Positions 47,825-57,255 of a DNA stretch of 64,000 nucleotides are shown here, piece by piece. This DNA comes from Flavobacterium galactosidilyticum (GTDB lineage: Bacteria; Bacteroidota; Bacteroidia; Flavobacteriales; Flavobacteriaceae): positions 2,902,001 to 2,966,000 of the forward strand of contig NZ_CP087135.1 in assembly GCF_020911945.1 (NCBI RefSeq), in the 5' to 3' direction. Within the stretch, counting starts at the first letter, position 1, and the number at the start of each line of letters is the position of its first letter. The notes beneath the pieces are model-generated. The model saw nothing but the letters and a program-made list of their open reading frames with translations. It ran no database searches and had not been told where the DNA came from. The translations under genes and the position numbers were made by a program.

Positions 47825-49114
47825 TTAGGCGTCCGTAGATTCTGGAAGCATTTTTTCACTATCACCTTCCCATTGCCCTACAACTGATGTAGCTAAAGCA
47901 TTTCCTAAAACATTTGTTGCGCTTCTAAACATATCACAAAAGTGGTCAATTGGCAATATTAGTGCAATTCCTTCGATTGGAATATCAAACATTCCGCAAG
48001 TCGCAGCAACAACAACTAAACTAGCTCTTGGTACACCTGCAATTCCTTTGCTCGTAAGCATCAAAACTAAAAGCATAGTCATTTGTGTTCCAATATCTAA
48101 ATCGATACCGTAGGCTTGAGCAATAAAAATACTTGCAAAAGTCATGTACATCATACTTCCGTCTAGATTGAACGAATAGCCTAGTGGTAACATAAAAGAA
48201 ACAATCTTGTCTTTAACTCCAAAACGTTCTAACTCTTCTGTTAACTTTGGAAAAACAGCTTCACTACTAGTAGTTCCAAAAGCAATGATTAATGGACTAA
48301 CGATTCGTTTAAGTAATATAGTCATCCTACTTTTTAGAAAAAGATAACCTACTAAAATCAAAATGACCCAAAGAGAAGAAATTCCAATTAAAAAGGAACC
48401 AAAAAACTTAAAGTAGGTAATCGCTAATTCTTGAAAATCCCTAACTGCAAAAACTCCCGCTATTGCTCCAAAAACTCCAATTGGCGCAAATTTCATAACA
48501 TAGTTCACCATTTTCAGGACAATATGTGATGTTTTTTCTAAAGCATTAGTTACTGGTTTTACATAATCTCCTAAAGAAGCTGCAGCTAAACCAAAGAAAA
48601 TCGAGAAAATTACAATTTGCAAAATCTCATTAGTAGCCATTGCCTCAAATATACTTTTAGGAACAATATGCTCAATAAAGTTTTCAAAAGATATATTCTG
48701 TGTTTTTCCTGTTACTTCTGATGCTGATGCTAAATCAATACTTGGAAGATTAAGTCCAACTCCTGGTTTAAGCACATTTACGAAAAACATCCCTAATAGT
48801 AAAGAAATAAATGAGGCTGTAAAAAACCAACCCATTGCTTTACCACCTATTCTACCTACAGCTTTAATGTCTCCAAGCTTAGCTATTCCTACTACTAAAG
48901 TGGTAAAAACTAAAGGAGAAATTATCATTTGAACTAGCCTAATAAATACAGTAGCTAGTATTTTTATTTTTTTGCTGAAAGCTGCAGCATCTGCAGGAGA
49001 GATATAATTATGTATGATAATGCCTAAAACAGCACCTAAAACCATAGCAATTAATATTTGTCCTGTTAATCCTTTAAAGAAGGATGGACTTTTCGTTGTA
49101 GTATTATCATTCAT
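47825..49114 (-). CDS. Dicarboxylate/amino acid:cation symporter
   Basis: A 429-residue membrane protein of the GltPh/DctA family. Hairpin and binding-site motifs are FGTTSSEAVFPKL (HP1), PLGYSFNLDGSMMYM (TM7, NxDG), MLTSKGIAGVPRAS (HP2) and the terminal IDHFCDMFRSATNVLGNALA. The substrate is probably an amino acid or a C4-dicarboxylate. There are no neighbours that specify it. It is transcribed alone. Confidence 0.94.
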   Translation of the reverse strand: MNDNTTTKSPSFFKGLTGQILIAMVLGAVLGIIIHNYISPADAAAFSKKIKILATVFIRLVQMIISPLVFTTLVVGIAKLGDIKAVGRIGGKAMGWFFTASFISLLLGMFFVNVLKPGVGLNLPSIDLASASEVTGKTQNISFENFIEHIVPKSIFEAMATNEILQIVIFSIFFGLAAASLGDYVKPVTNALEKTSHIVLKMVNYVMKFAPIGVFGAIAGVFAVRDFQELAITYFKFFGSFLIGISSLWVILILVGYLFLKSRMTILLKRIVSPLIIAFGTTSSEAVFPKLTEELERFGVKDKIVSFMLPLGYSFNLDGSMMYMTFASIFIAQAYGIDLDIGTQMTMLLVLMLTSKGIAGVPRASLVVVAATCGMFDIPIEGIALILPIDHFCDMFRSATNVLGNALATSVVGQWEGDSEKMLPESTDA

Positions 49115-49218
49115 TAATTTAGTTATTTAGGTTTTATTTAGCCTTACAATTTTATTATAAATCTTTTAGAAACAACACATAAGCAAATAGCATCGAAAAT
49201 TACGAGGGAATTTTAATA

Positions 49219-50277
49219 TTAATATGTTTTATTTATCAAATGAAAATCAGCTAATACTATCGCTGCCATAGCTTCAACGATGGGTACAGCACGTGGAACA
49301 ACGCAAGGATCATGACGTCCCTTTCCAGTCATTTCAGTAATATTTCCAGTACTATCTAACGATTCTTGTTTTTGCATAATAGTTGCAACAGGTTTGAAAG
49401 CTACTCGGAAATAAATATCCATTCCGTTGCTTATTCCTCCTTGAATTCCTCCAGAAAGATTAGTTCTTGTAGTCCCGTCAGTATTGTAAAGATCATTATG
49501 TTCGCTACCTTTCATTTTTGCACCGCAAAATCCGCTTCCATATTCAAAACCTTTTACAGCATTGATCGATAGCATTGCTTTACCAAGTTCAGCATGCAGT
49601 TTATCAAAAACTGGTTCTCCAAGTCCAACTGGCACATTCTGAATCACACAGGTTACAGTTCCACCTACAGTATCACCTTGTTTTCTAATATCACGAATAT
49701 AGTCTTCCATAACAACTGCCATTTCTTCGTCAGGGCAGCGAACAGGATTATTTTCGATTTTTGAAAAGTCTAAATCTTGGTATGGTTTTTCTAAGAAAAT
49801 AGGACCTACTGACGAAACGTAAGCATTTATTTTTATGTCTTTCAACATTTGTTTAGCTACAGCTCCTGCCACTACTCTACTGGCTGTTTCACGAGCAGAA
49901 CTACGTCCACCACCGCGATAATCACGTACGCCATACTTTTTCTCATAAACATAATCGGCATGACTGGGTCTATAATTATCTTTTATATGCGAGTAATCAT
50001 CTGATTTTTGATTGGTATTAGGAATAATAAAACCAATTGGTGTTCCGGTGGTTTTACCTTCAAATATTCCGGATAGGAATTGAACATCATCCGGTTCTTT
50101 ACGTTGCGTAACAATAGCGGATTGCCCGGGCTTTCTTCTTGACATTTCAAATTGAATTGCATCTAGATCTAATGCTATTCCTGGAGGACAACCGTCTATT
50201 ATTCCACCTAAAGCTTCGCCATGAGATTCTCCAAAAGTTGTTATTCTAAATAGTGTTCCGTAGCTATTTCCTGCCAT
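49219..50277 (-). CDS. aroC: Chorismate synthase
   Basis: AroC converts EPSP to chorismate with reduced FMN. The 352 residues begin [20 protein letters not shown] and include the three signature regions [38 protein letters not shown] and [20 protein letters not shown]. It has a complete promoter at 50294-50322. Confidence 0.98.
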   Translation of the reverse strand: MAGNSYGTLFRITTFGESHGEALGGIIDGCPPGIALDLDAIQFEMSRRKPGQSAIVTQRKEPDDVQFLSGIFEGKTTGTPIGFIIPNTNQKSDDYSHIKDNYRPSHADYVYEKKYGVRDYRGGGRSSARETASRVVAGAVAKQMLKDIKINAYVSSVGPIFLEKPYQDLDFSKIENNPVRCPDEEMAVVMEDYIRDIRKQGDTVGGTVTCVIQNVPVGLGEPVFDKLHAELGKAMLSINAVKGFEYGSGFCGAKMKGSEHNDLYNTDGTTRTNLSGGIQGGISNGMDIYFRVAFKPVATIMQKQESLDSTGNITEMTGKGRHDPCVVPRAVPIVEAMAAIVLADFHLINKTY

Positions 50278-50293
50278 TATAATTAGTTTTTAA

Positions 50294-50322
50294 CAAAAGT
50301 ACCATTTTAGTTTAAAGTTCAA
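50294..50322 (-). promoter_or_regulatory. Promoter of aroC
   Basis: On the minus strand TTG (50322-50320), an 18-base spacer and TACTTTTG (50301-50294). The aroC start is 16 bases downstream. Confidence 0.7.
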
Positions 50323-50550
50323 AATTTTAGAGTTTAAAGTTTTAAGAAACATTTCAGTAAATTGTTAATATAGTAGTCTTATCCCTTATTTATCAACTTC
50401 AAATTACTTTTCCTATAATTACAAATCAATTATTCCCATTAACTTAAAATTCTGGATAGTTATATTATTTATAGACTACTAAGTAATAATAATGTGGTAA
50501 TTATGTAATTATATTGTAAAATTTTATAAGTAGCAATCTAACTAAAGGGC

Positions 50551-50558
50551 TAGATTTG
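50551..50558 (+). promoter_or_regulatory. -7 motif (TAGATTTG) for the small outer-membrane protein
   Basis: It fits TAnnTTTG 22 bases before the start codon at 50581. Note that the CDS frame is annotated from 50579, in agreement with this distance. Confidence 0.45.
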
Positions 50559-50578
50559 CACCAATAAAAAACACACTT

Positions 50579-51085
50579 ATGAAAAAATTAATTTTATCGG
50601 CAATAATGTTAATTGGATTAGCATTTACCGCAGAGGCACAGGATATTTCTAAAAATGCTTTAGGTTTACGTTTAGGAGGTAATAATGGTTTTGGTGGAGA
50701 ACTTTCTTACCAAAGAGGATTATCTAAAAACAATAGACTTGAATTAGATTTAGGATGGAGAAACAGAAGTAATTACGATGACCATGATTACGATGACAAC
50801 GCTATCAAATTAGCAGCATTATACCAATGGGTTTGGAACATTGATGGTGGTTTCAACTGGTATGCTGGTGTAGGTGGTGGTGCAGGTAACTACAGTTATG
50901 ACGATAAAAATGACAAGCGTTATAGCGATACTTTCGTATTTGCTGCTGGAGATATTGGACTTGAATACAACTTTGACTTTCCATTGTTAATTTCTTTAGA
51001 TTTCAGACCTGAGTTCGGTGGAAATGGATATTATAAAAATAATTATGGTTCTGATATTGCGTTGGGTTTAAGATTCCAATTTTAA
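50579..51085 (+). CDS. Small outer-membrane beta-barrel protein
   Basis: A 168-residue protein with a signal peptide (LIGLAFTAEAQ). The mature part has repeated amphipathic strands (ALGLRLGGNNGFGGELSYQRGLS, RLELDLGWRNRSN, GFNWYAGVGGGAGNYSY, DIGLEYNFDFPLLISLDFRPEFGG) and ends with an aromatic terminal strand GLRFQF, as in OmpX/OmpW-size barrels. The loops are rich in Asp, Asn and Tyr (NYDDHDYDDN). No specific function can be assigned. Confidence 0.85.
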   Translation: MKKLILSAIMLIGLAFTAEAQDISKNALGLRLGGNNGFGGELSYQRGLSKNNRLELDLGWRNRSNYDDHDYDDNAIKLAALYQWVWNIDGGFNWYAGVGGGAGNYSYDDKNDKRYSDTFVFAAGDIGLEYNFDFPLLISLDFRPEFGGNGYYKNNYGSDIALGLRFQF

Positions 51086-51106
51086 TACCATCATAAACTA
51101 TCTATG

Positions 51107-51137
51107 AAATAGGCTGTTCGTAACGAACAGCCTATTT
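51107..51137 (+). terminator. Terminator of the small outer-membrane protein gene
   Basis: Fourteen-base perfect arms (51107-51120 and 51124-51137) around a TAA loop, then a run of Ts. Confidence 0.9.
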
Positions 51138-51163
51138 TTTTTTATATCATTGTCCTTTATAAT

Positions 51164-51215
51164 TTGACACCCATTTCACAAATCTCCAAAGATTAATTTG
51201 TGAAATGGGTGTCAA
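51164..51215. repeat. 20-bp perfect inverted repeat between convergent genes
   Basis: The arms 51164-51183 and 51196-51215 are perfect complements; the loop is 12 bases. Unlike the hairpin just before it, it has no T run on either side. It lies 41 bases past the end of the PrcB-type gene (minus strand). Confidence 0.75.
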
Positions 51216-51256
51216 GAAAGTCAATCATAGTCTGCTTAACAGATAGTCCTATTATT

Positions 51257-51685
51257 TTATTTAAACACAATAGGTTTTTTAGAATTTATCTTTACTACAC
51301 TAAAAGGAGAAGTAAAGGATTGTGTTACCATACTTCCTGGAACAGGATTCGTTTCTTTAACAGTTATTATAATATTAGAATCTGTTTCCACAACATTTTC
51401 AATCCCAATACTATATCCTCCAGTAGATTTTTCTCCCATATTCAAAATAACAAAATTAGCATTCTGAACATCAGTAGCATTAATTTTATGTTTTAAAGAA
51501 TCATCATTCAGCAACATTTTAATTTCATTTGGCTCAGAAAGTATTTCAAAAAAACGGATACTTGCTCCACCATAAGACTGCTGAGTTACTATTTCATACA
51601 GTTTATTGGCATCAGTACTTTTGACAATAGCTGTGCTACAAGAGGCTAATGCTATTACAAATAATGATAGAATTATTTTTTTCAT
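51257..51685 (-). CDS. PrcB-domain lipoprotein
   Basis: A 142-residue lipoprotein (FVIALASC, lipidated Cys16). The C-terminal half has the PrcB_C pattern: FVILNMGEKSTGGYSIGIENVVETDSNIIITVKETNPVPGSMVTQSFTSPFSVVKIN, with GGYSI, a proline after NPVPG and SPFSVV. PrcB was described as part of a protease complex in Treponema; the domain is widespread and its general role is unclear. The first half (YGGASIRFFEILSEPNE) is not recognised. Confidence 0.82.
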   Translation of the reverse strand: MKKIILSLFVIALASCSTAIVKSTDANKLYEIVTQQSYGGASIRFFEILSEPNEIKMLLNDDSLKHKINATDVQNANFVILNMGEKSTGGYSIGIENVVETDSNIIITVKETNPVPGSMVTQSFTSPFSVVKINSKKPIVFK

Positions 51686-52015
51686 TTTATATTTTTAAAT
51701 TTAGCTAAGTAAGTCGAAAGTTTAAAAGTCATAAAGAAAAAAGAAAAAACATTTTGAATAATCCCTTAAAATCAACCTGTCGTATCGTTTTTATCTAATT
51801 TTAAAATACGCCATTATACGATTATTATTGCATATTACATATTCCTTATTGCTGATTGCTTATTCCTTATTCCTTATTATTTATTGCATATTGCTTATTA
51901 CATATTCCTTATTCCTTATTATTTATTGCTGATTGCTGATTGCTTATCGCTTATCGCCTATTTCTTAATCAACTTCTGCAAATGTGATTTACTGCTATAA
52001 ATTATTAAATACAAC
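51686..52015. other. 330-base intergenic region with heptamer array
   Basis: Apart from the array at 51824-51970 it holds the leader of the PrcB-type gene. No promoter motif with both elements was found, and nothing coding was seen. Confidence 0.6.
51824..51970. repeat. Tandem array of 21 degenerate 7-base units
   Basis: The sequence divides without gaps into 21 heptamers such as CTTATTC, CTTATTG, CATATTC, CTGATTG, CTTATTA, TTTATTG and CTTATCG. The consensus is CNNATTN with a strongly fixed ATT core. Units 6-9 and 12-15 share the same order (…CTTATTC CTTATTA TTTATTG), showing 28-42-base higher-order duplication. It ends 46 bases before the bshA stop. Confidence 0.9.
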
Positions 52016-53149
52016 TTATAAATATTTATTAATAGCCTTTTGATACAGTGCTTCGTACAGCGGTAAAATGTTTAGAATATCAAATTTTTTTGCAACTGAA
52101 AATGCATTTTCTTTAAATTTTTCGAGCGTGGCATTATCTTTCAAGATTTTCAATGCATTTTGAGCCATTTCTTCTACATTCCCTACATCACTTAAATAAC
52201 CGGAAATACCGTCAAAGTTTACTTCGGGTAAACCACCTGAATTACTAGAAATAACAGGAACGTTCCACGCCATTGCTTCTAGGGCAACCAACCCAAAACT
52301 TTCTGTTTCTGATGGCAATAAAAATAAATCTGTCAAGCATAAAATCTTGTCAATTTCGTTACTATTACCAAAGAAAATTACTTTATTCTCAATGCCTAAT
52401 TCTTGGCAAAGGTATTCTGCTTTTTCTTTTTCAGGACCATCTCCTACCATCATCAATTTAGCTGGAATCTCTTTTTGGATATTATAGAAAATTTTTATTA
52501 CATCAGGAATTCGCTTTACTTTTCTAAAATTACTGATATGCGTTATAATACGCTCATTCTCATTTGCCATAACAGAGCGTTGACATGGAGCAGTAACATC
52601 CTTAACATTTTTATCCAATTCAATAAAATTAGGAATCACCTCAATATCCTTTTTTATATTGAATAATTTCATTGTGTCATCCTTCAAACTTTGGGAAACC
52701 GAAGTAACAAAATCTGATTTATTGATGCTGAAAGTTACAGCAGGTTTGTAAAATGGATGATTCCCTACTAAAGTAATATCCGTACCATGCAAAGTGGTTA
52801 CCATAGGAATATTAATTCCTTCATCTTTTAGCATTTGTTTAGCCATGTATCCAGCATAAGCGTGCGGAATAGCGTAATGTACGTGTAGTAATTCAATTTT
52901 ATATAACTTAACCATATCGACTAATTTGCTTGACAAAGCCAATTCATACGGTTGGTAACGAAACAATGGATATTCAGGAACATTCACTTCGTGGTAGTGC
53001 ACATTAGGGCTCAAAAGCGCTAAACGTACTGGCTGGTTGTAGGTTATAAAATGGATTTCATGACCACGACGAGCCAATTCTAAACCTAATTCTGTAGCGA
53101 CAACACCACTTCCACCAAAGGTAGGATAACAAACTATTGCAATTTTCAT
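52016..53149 (-). CDS. bshA: N-acetyl-alpha-D-glucosaminyl L-malate synthase
   Basis: BshA transfers GlcNAc from UDP-GlcNAc to L-malate, the first step of bacillithiol synthesis. The 377 residues have the GT-B layout: N-terminal VCYPTFGGSGVVATELGLELARRGHEIHFITY, VHYAIPHAYAGYMAK, TTLHGTDITLVG, and the C-terminal donor site SETESFGLVALEAMAWNVPVISSNSGG with the E-x7-E pair. The GGSGVVATELG start and LHGTDITL distinguish BshA from other GT4 enzymes. bshB and bshC are not in the window. Confidence 0.95.
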   Translation of the reverse strand: MKIAIVCYPTFGGSGVVATELGLELARRGHEIHFITYNQPVRLALLSPNVHYHEVNVPEYPLFRYQPYELALSSKLVDMVKLYKIELLHVHYAIPHAYAGYMAKQMLKDEGINIPMVTTLHGTDITLVGNHPFYKPAVTFSINKSDFVTSVSQSLKDDTMKLFNIKKDIEVIPNFIELDKNVKDVTAPCQRSVMANENERIITHISNFRKVKRIPDVIKIFYNIQKEIPAKLMMVGDGPEKEKAEYLCQELGIENKVIFFGNSNEIDKILCLTDLFLLPSETESFGLVALEAMAWNVPVISSNSGGLPEVNFDGISGYLSDVGNVEEMAQNALKILKDNATLEKFKENAFSVAKKFDILNILPLYEALYQKAINKYL

Positions 53150-53229
53150 GTATGTAATTTAATAAAAACGAATTTAGTAAAATACAGATGAGTTTTATGG
53201 AAATTTAAGTTAAAAAATAAGTTGAAGAT

Positions 53230-55248
53230 TTAAAACTTCATTCGCTGAATCCGTACTGCATTTAAAATGGCTAATAATGCCACGCCCACATCTGCGAAAA
53301 CGGCCTCCCACATCGTTGCTAAACCACCAGCTCCGAGAATTAAAACGACCAATTTTACGATAAAAGCCAAAGTTATATTTTGCCAAACAATTTGTTTTGT
53401 TTTTCGTCCAATATTTATCGCTGTGAATATCTTCGTGGGCTTATCATTTTGTATGACAATATCAGCCGTTTCAATGGTCGCATCGCTTCCTAAACCTCCC
53501 ATTGCAATTCCAGCATCTGCCAGAGCTATTACGGGAGCATCATTTACTCCATCGCCCACGAATGCCACTTTCATTTTTTGATTTAGCAGTAATTCTACTT
53601 TTTCCACTTTATGCTCTGGTAATAAATTACCAAGGGCTTCATCAATATTTAATTCTTTGGCTACAGCCGAAACCACTGCTTGATTATCACCAGAAAGTAA
53701 AATTGTTTTAATTTTTAATTTATGTAAACTTTCAATGGCCGTTTTGGCATCTTCTTTTATTTCATCAGCAATAATAAAATGACCTGCATATTTTTGATTG
53801 AATGCCACAACGATTGTAGTATAAGGAATCGTGTCCAATTCAGTATCATAATCGATATCCAATTTCTTCATCAATTTAGGACTTCCAACTGCAATTTCGT
53901 TTCCATTTACTCGCCCTTTCAATCCCATTCCAGGAATCTCACTTACATCAGTAACTGTAATTTCATTATAATTATCATTGGCAAATGCCACTATCGCTGA
54001 ACCTACAGGATGTGTCGATTTTGCTTCGATTGCTGCAGTATATCTAACTAAATCAACTGCAGAAATACCGATAGCAACTACCTTTTGAACTTTAAAAACA
54101 CCTTTAGTCAACGTACCTGTTTTGTCCATTACAACCACTTGAATGGCAGCCATCACATCTAGAAATGTAGAGCCTTTAAACAAGATTCCGTTTTTACTAG
54201 CTGCTCCAATTCCACCAAAATATCCTAAAGGAATGGAAATAACCAACGCACATGGACAGGAAATAACCAAGAAAATCAAGGCTCTGTATAACCAATCCTT
54301 AAATGTATAATCATCAACAAACAACATTGGAATCAAACAAATCCCTATGGCTAGATAGACAACAACTGGAGTGTATACTTTAGCAAACTTTCGAATAAAT
54401 AACTCTGTTGGTGCTTTTTTAGCAGTGGCTTCCTGAACCATGTCCAAAATTTTAGACAATTTACTATCTGTAAATGCTGTAGTCACTTCGACAAGAGCAA
54501 CGGCATTTAAATTAATCATTCCCGCGAGAATTATTTCCCCTTTTGACTTGGAATCAGGTTTACTTTCTCCTGTTAATGCTGCTGTATTGAAAGTAGCATA
54601 ATCGGATAGTAATTTACCGTCAAGGGCTAGTTTTTCTCCTGGTTTTAACTCAATAATTTCGCCAATGCTTACATCAGAAGCTTTCTTCGAAATCACTTTT
54701 TTCCCTTCTAAAACATTGGCCACATCCGGTCTTTGATCCAATAATGATTTTATATTTGATTTGGCTTTTCTTACTGCTAACATTTGAAATAATTCTCCAA
54801 TAGAATAGAACAACATCACAGTAACTCCTTCAGCATATTGGCCAATTGCAAAAGCACCAACAGTAGCAATACTCATTAGAAAAAATTCTGAAAAAACATC
54901 ACCTCTTTTAATACTTTGATAAGAATCTTTCAAAACTGGAAACCCTACTGGAAGATAGGCAACAACATACCAAGCAATTCGAATCCAACCACTAAACCAA
55001 GTTTGAGAAAATAAATGATCAAACGATATTGCTACTCCCAAAAGAACGAAACTGATAACAGAAGGTAGAAATAGTTCTAATACTGATTGATTTTCGCCGC
55101 CATGATCATGGTCGTGCCCAGAATGTCCACCTTCATTATCGTCTGAGCCACAGCATCCCGCTGTTGCATATCCGCTTTTAGGATTTGATTTATTCTCTGG
55201 TGCGCAACACTCATTATCGTGATCTTCGTGTTTATGTAAGTGTGTCAT
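53230..55248 (-). CDS. Heavy-metal P1B-type ATPase without HMA domain
   Basis: A 672-residue metal exporter. P-type motifs are CPCALVIS in the transport helix, DKTGTLTKG (phosphorylated Asp), the SHPVGSAIV histidine-proline motif and GDGVNDAPVIALADAGIAMG. The N-terminus has no CxxC heavy-metal-associated domain; instead residues 1-49 contain eight histidines and four cysteines (HLHKHEDHDNECC, AGCCGS, HSGHDHDH). This points to a Zn/Cd/Pb-type pump (ZntA/CadA subgroup). The gene starts 17 bases before the end of the MFS gene, so the two are cotranscribed. Confidence 0.93.
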   Translation of the reverse strand: MTHLHKHEDHDNECCAPENKSNPKSGYATAGCCGSDDNEGGHSGHDHDHGGENQSVLELFLPSVISFVLLGVAISFDHLFSQTWFSGWIRIAWYVVAYLPVGFPVLKDSYQSIKRGDVFSEFFLMSIATVGAFAIGQYAEGVTVMLFYSIGELFQMLAVRKAKSNIKSLLDQRPDVANVLEGKKVISKKASDVSIGEIIELKPGEKLALDGKLLSDYATFNTAALTGESKPDSKSKGEIILAGMINLNAVALVEVTTAFTDSKLSKILDMVQEATAKKAPTELFIRKFAKVYTPVVVYLAIGICLIPMLFVDDYTFKDWLYRALIFLVISCPCALVISIPLGYFGGIGAASKNGILFKGSTFLDVMAAIQVVVMDKTGTLTKGVFKVQKVVAIGISAVDLVRYTAAIEAKSTHPVGSAIVAFANDNYNEITVTDVSEIPGMGLKGRVNGNEIAVGSPKLMKKLDIDYDTELDTIPYTTIVVAFNQKYAGHFIIADEIKEDAKTAIESLHKLKIKTILLSGDNQAVVSAVAKELNIDEALGNLLPEHKVEKVELLLNQKMKVAFVGDGVNDAPVIALADAGIAMGGLGSDATIETADIVIQNDKPTKIFTAINIGRKTKQIVWQNITLAFIVKLVVLILGAGGLATMWEAVFADVGVALLAILNAVRIQRMKF

Positions 55249-56431
55249 TTTTAATAATTTTATCTTTCATAAAGAAAGTAAAGTAAATAATAATCAAAAT
55301 TGTAGCAATTCCAGTTGTAATAAATGTTGCCGAAGCACCAAATTCATACCAAATAAGTCCTGCAAAAGAACTCGCAATTAATGCACAAATACTTTGAAAT
55401 GCTGAATAAGTTCCTATAGCGGTAGCAGTATCTTTTTTATCACTTATATTACTAATCCAAGCTTTTGATACTCCTTCAGTCGCCGCAGCATAAACGCCAT
55501 ATACAAAAAAGAATATCGCAATCAGATACCTGTTGTCACTAAAAGCCATTCCAAAATAGACTATCGCAAACAAGGCTAGTCCAAAAACAAACATCTTCTT
55601 TAAACCTATTTTATCTGCTAAAATACCAATTGGTAAAGAAGTAATTGCATAAACCAAATTATAAAAGATATATATACCAATTACATAGGTATCGTTAAGA
55701 CCTACTTGTTTTGCTCTTAATAACAAAAAAATATCAGAACTATTAAATGCTGCAAATACCAATAATCCTATTACCACTTTTTTATATTCATCTGAACTTA
55801 ATTTCCAATACTTTAAAAAAGATAAAAAGGAAACCTTGTTTTTACTAACCGGTTCACTATAAGAGTTATCTTTTAGCAAAAACGAAACAAAAACAGCGAG
55901 CAAACCTGGAAGAAATGCTATATAAAAAAGAGTTTTATATTGTTGTGGATAATAATATAAATAGATCAGTGCAATCAGAGGACCTACAACGGCTCCAAAA
56001 GTATCCATTGCTCTATGGAAACCAAAAATCTTACCTTTGGTTTCAGGAGTTGCTTCATGGGATAAAATAGCATCGCGAGCACCCGTACGAATACCTTTTC
56101 CAAAACGGTCGATCGTTCTCGCAAAGAAAATCCACAATGGAAAAATAAACAACGCCATCATGGGCTTAGAAATTGCGCTCAGACCATAACCAAATTGTAC
56201 AAAAGGAGTGCGCTTACCTGAATTATCGGATAATTTACCAAAATAACCTTTACTTAAACCCGCTAAAGCTTCGGCAAATCCTTCTAAAACTCCAATTAAT
56301 ACAATTGAAAACCCAATCGTTTTAAGATAAATAGGCATAATAGGGTAAAGCATTTCACTTGCCGTATCAGTAAACAAACTTACTAATGATAATATCCAAA
56401 CCGGCCTTGAAATATACTTTAACATTCTCAT
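55232..56431 (-). CDS. MFS transporter
   Basis: A 399-residue, 12-helix protein. It shows the loop 2-3 motif GFAEALAGLSKGYFGKLSDNSGKRTPF, then GKGIRTGARDAILSHEATPETKGKIFGFHRAMDTFGAVVGPL and a second-half GILADKIGLKKMF. This pattern is that of MFS proteins related to the UMF/tetracycline-resistance subgroup. It overlaps the downstream P-type ATPase gene by 17 bases; whether it also exports a metal complex is not shown. Confidence 0.88.
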   Translation of the reverse strand: MRMLKYISRPVWILSLVSLFTDTASEMLYPIMPIYLKTIGFSIVLIGVLEGFAEALAGLSKGYFGKLSDNSGKRTPFVQFGYGLSAISKPMMALFIFPLWIFFARTIDRFGKGIRTGARDAILSHEATPETKGKIFGFHRAMDTFGAVVGPLIALIYLYYYPQQYKTLFYIAFLPGLLAVFVSFLLKDNSYSEPVSKNKVSFLSFLKYWKLSSDEYKKVVIGLLVFAAFNSSDIFLLLRAKQVGLNDTYVIGIYIFYNLVYAITSLPIGILADKIGLKKMFVFGLALFAIVYFGMAFSDNRYLIAIFFFVYGVYAAATEGVSKAWISNISDKKDTATAIGTYSAFQSICALIASSFAGLIWYEFGASATFITTGIATILIIIYFTFFMKDKIIKNDTLT

Positions 56432-56462
56432 TTTATGAATATTTTATTTCATAAATACTAAT

Positions 56463-57101
56463 TCATTCTATTAGTTCAGGTTGCTTGTGTTTTTCGGATC
56501 TCTTTTTATTAATCCACTTATTAAGTTTATAACTAATATAAGCAGAACCACTCCCTACAATTGCTCCCGCTACAACATCAGACGGATAATGCACGCCTAA
56601 GTGCATCCTAGAATACCCCACAGCAGATGCCCATGCAAATGAAGGAGCAATAATATACCATTTAGGATATTCCATACTCAATGATGTTGCAGTTGCAAAT
56701 GCAGTAGAAGTGTGTCCTGAGGGGAATGAATATCCAGGTGCTGCAGTTACTTTTTCAATATCTGGATAGGTATTAAATGGTCTTTCCCTCTTTATAGAAT
56801 ATTTTAAAGCCGTGGTAATAAATGCCGAAACTAGAAAGGTTTCTCCAATAAATAATGCTTGATTTTTGATAGTACTGTCTTTCTTTATTAGTCCAACAGA
56901 ATAAATAATTAAAGGAGTTGCAACACTAATTGGCAACGTACTGTTTGTTATTGCCTTAAATGTAGGATCTAATGAGGTATTTCGGTTAACATTTATATCA
57001 CTCAAAATAGTGATATCAATATTTTGAGCATTGATAAAGCTTACGCAGAAAAACAACCCAATAAAATTAGTAATTTTCAAAAAATGATTCCTTTTATTCA
57101 T
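56463..57101 (-). CDS. PAP2-family phosphatase
   Basis: A 212-residue membrane-associated acid phosphatase with a signal peptide (GLFFCVSFINAQ). The three family motifs are present: KYSIKRERPF, PSGHTSTAFATATS and SRMHLGVHYPSDVVAG. Likely substrates are lipid phosphates or undecaprenyl pyrophosphate, as for other envelope PAP2 enzymes. A -7 promoter motif at 57119-57126 would put the transcript start inside the longer ORF (MKIIG at 57116), so MNKRNHFLK was taken as the start; the other start is not excluded. Confidence 0.9.
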   Translation of the reverse strand: MNKRNHFLKITNFIGLFFCVSFINAQNIDITILSDINVNRNTSLDPTFKAITNSTLPISVATPLIIYSVGLIKKDSTIKNQALFIGETFLVSAFITTALKYSIKRERPFNTYPDIEKVTAAPGYSFPSGHTSTAFATATSLSMEYPKWYIIAPSFAWASAVGYSRMHLGVHYPSDVVAGAIVGSGSAYISYKLNKWINKKRSEKHKQPELIE

Positions 57102-57118
57102 ACCAATTATTTTCATAT

Positions 57119-57126
57119 CAAATATA
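57119..57126 (-). promoter_or_regulatory. -7 motif (TATATTTG) for the PAP2 gene
   Basis: On the minus strand it matches TAnnTTTG immediately before the longer ATG. This places the transcript start at about that ATG and favours the inner start at 57101. Confidence 0.4.
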
Positions 57127-57255
57127 CCTAGTTCCTATTAAAAACTGTAGTTAAATTTTTGAAAACAAATTTTTATCTGAAATCTTAACTAATATTATAA
57201 AATATTTTTGGAATGCTATTTATATTAAATTCATTCAAGCGAATACAATAATTTA

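Larger units (their letters stand above)
50278..50578. other. 301-base divergent intergenic region aroC/outer-membrane protein
   Basis: It is strongly AT-rich and contains the aroC promoter at 50294-50322 and a -7 motif at 50551-50558. The rest shows no coding potential or hairpin I can defend. Confidence 0.6.

Noticed and set aside
51164..51215. Rho-independent terminator
   Set aside because: Neither side of the hairpin has a T run; a proper terminator lies at 51107-51137.
51824..51970. Possible CRISPR array
   Set aside because: The units are seven bases and contiguous, with no spacers, and no cas genes are nearby.
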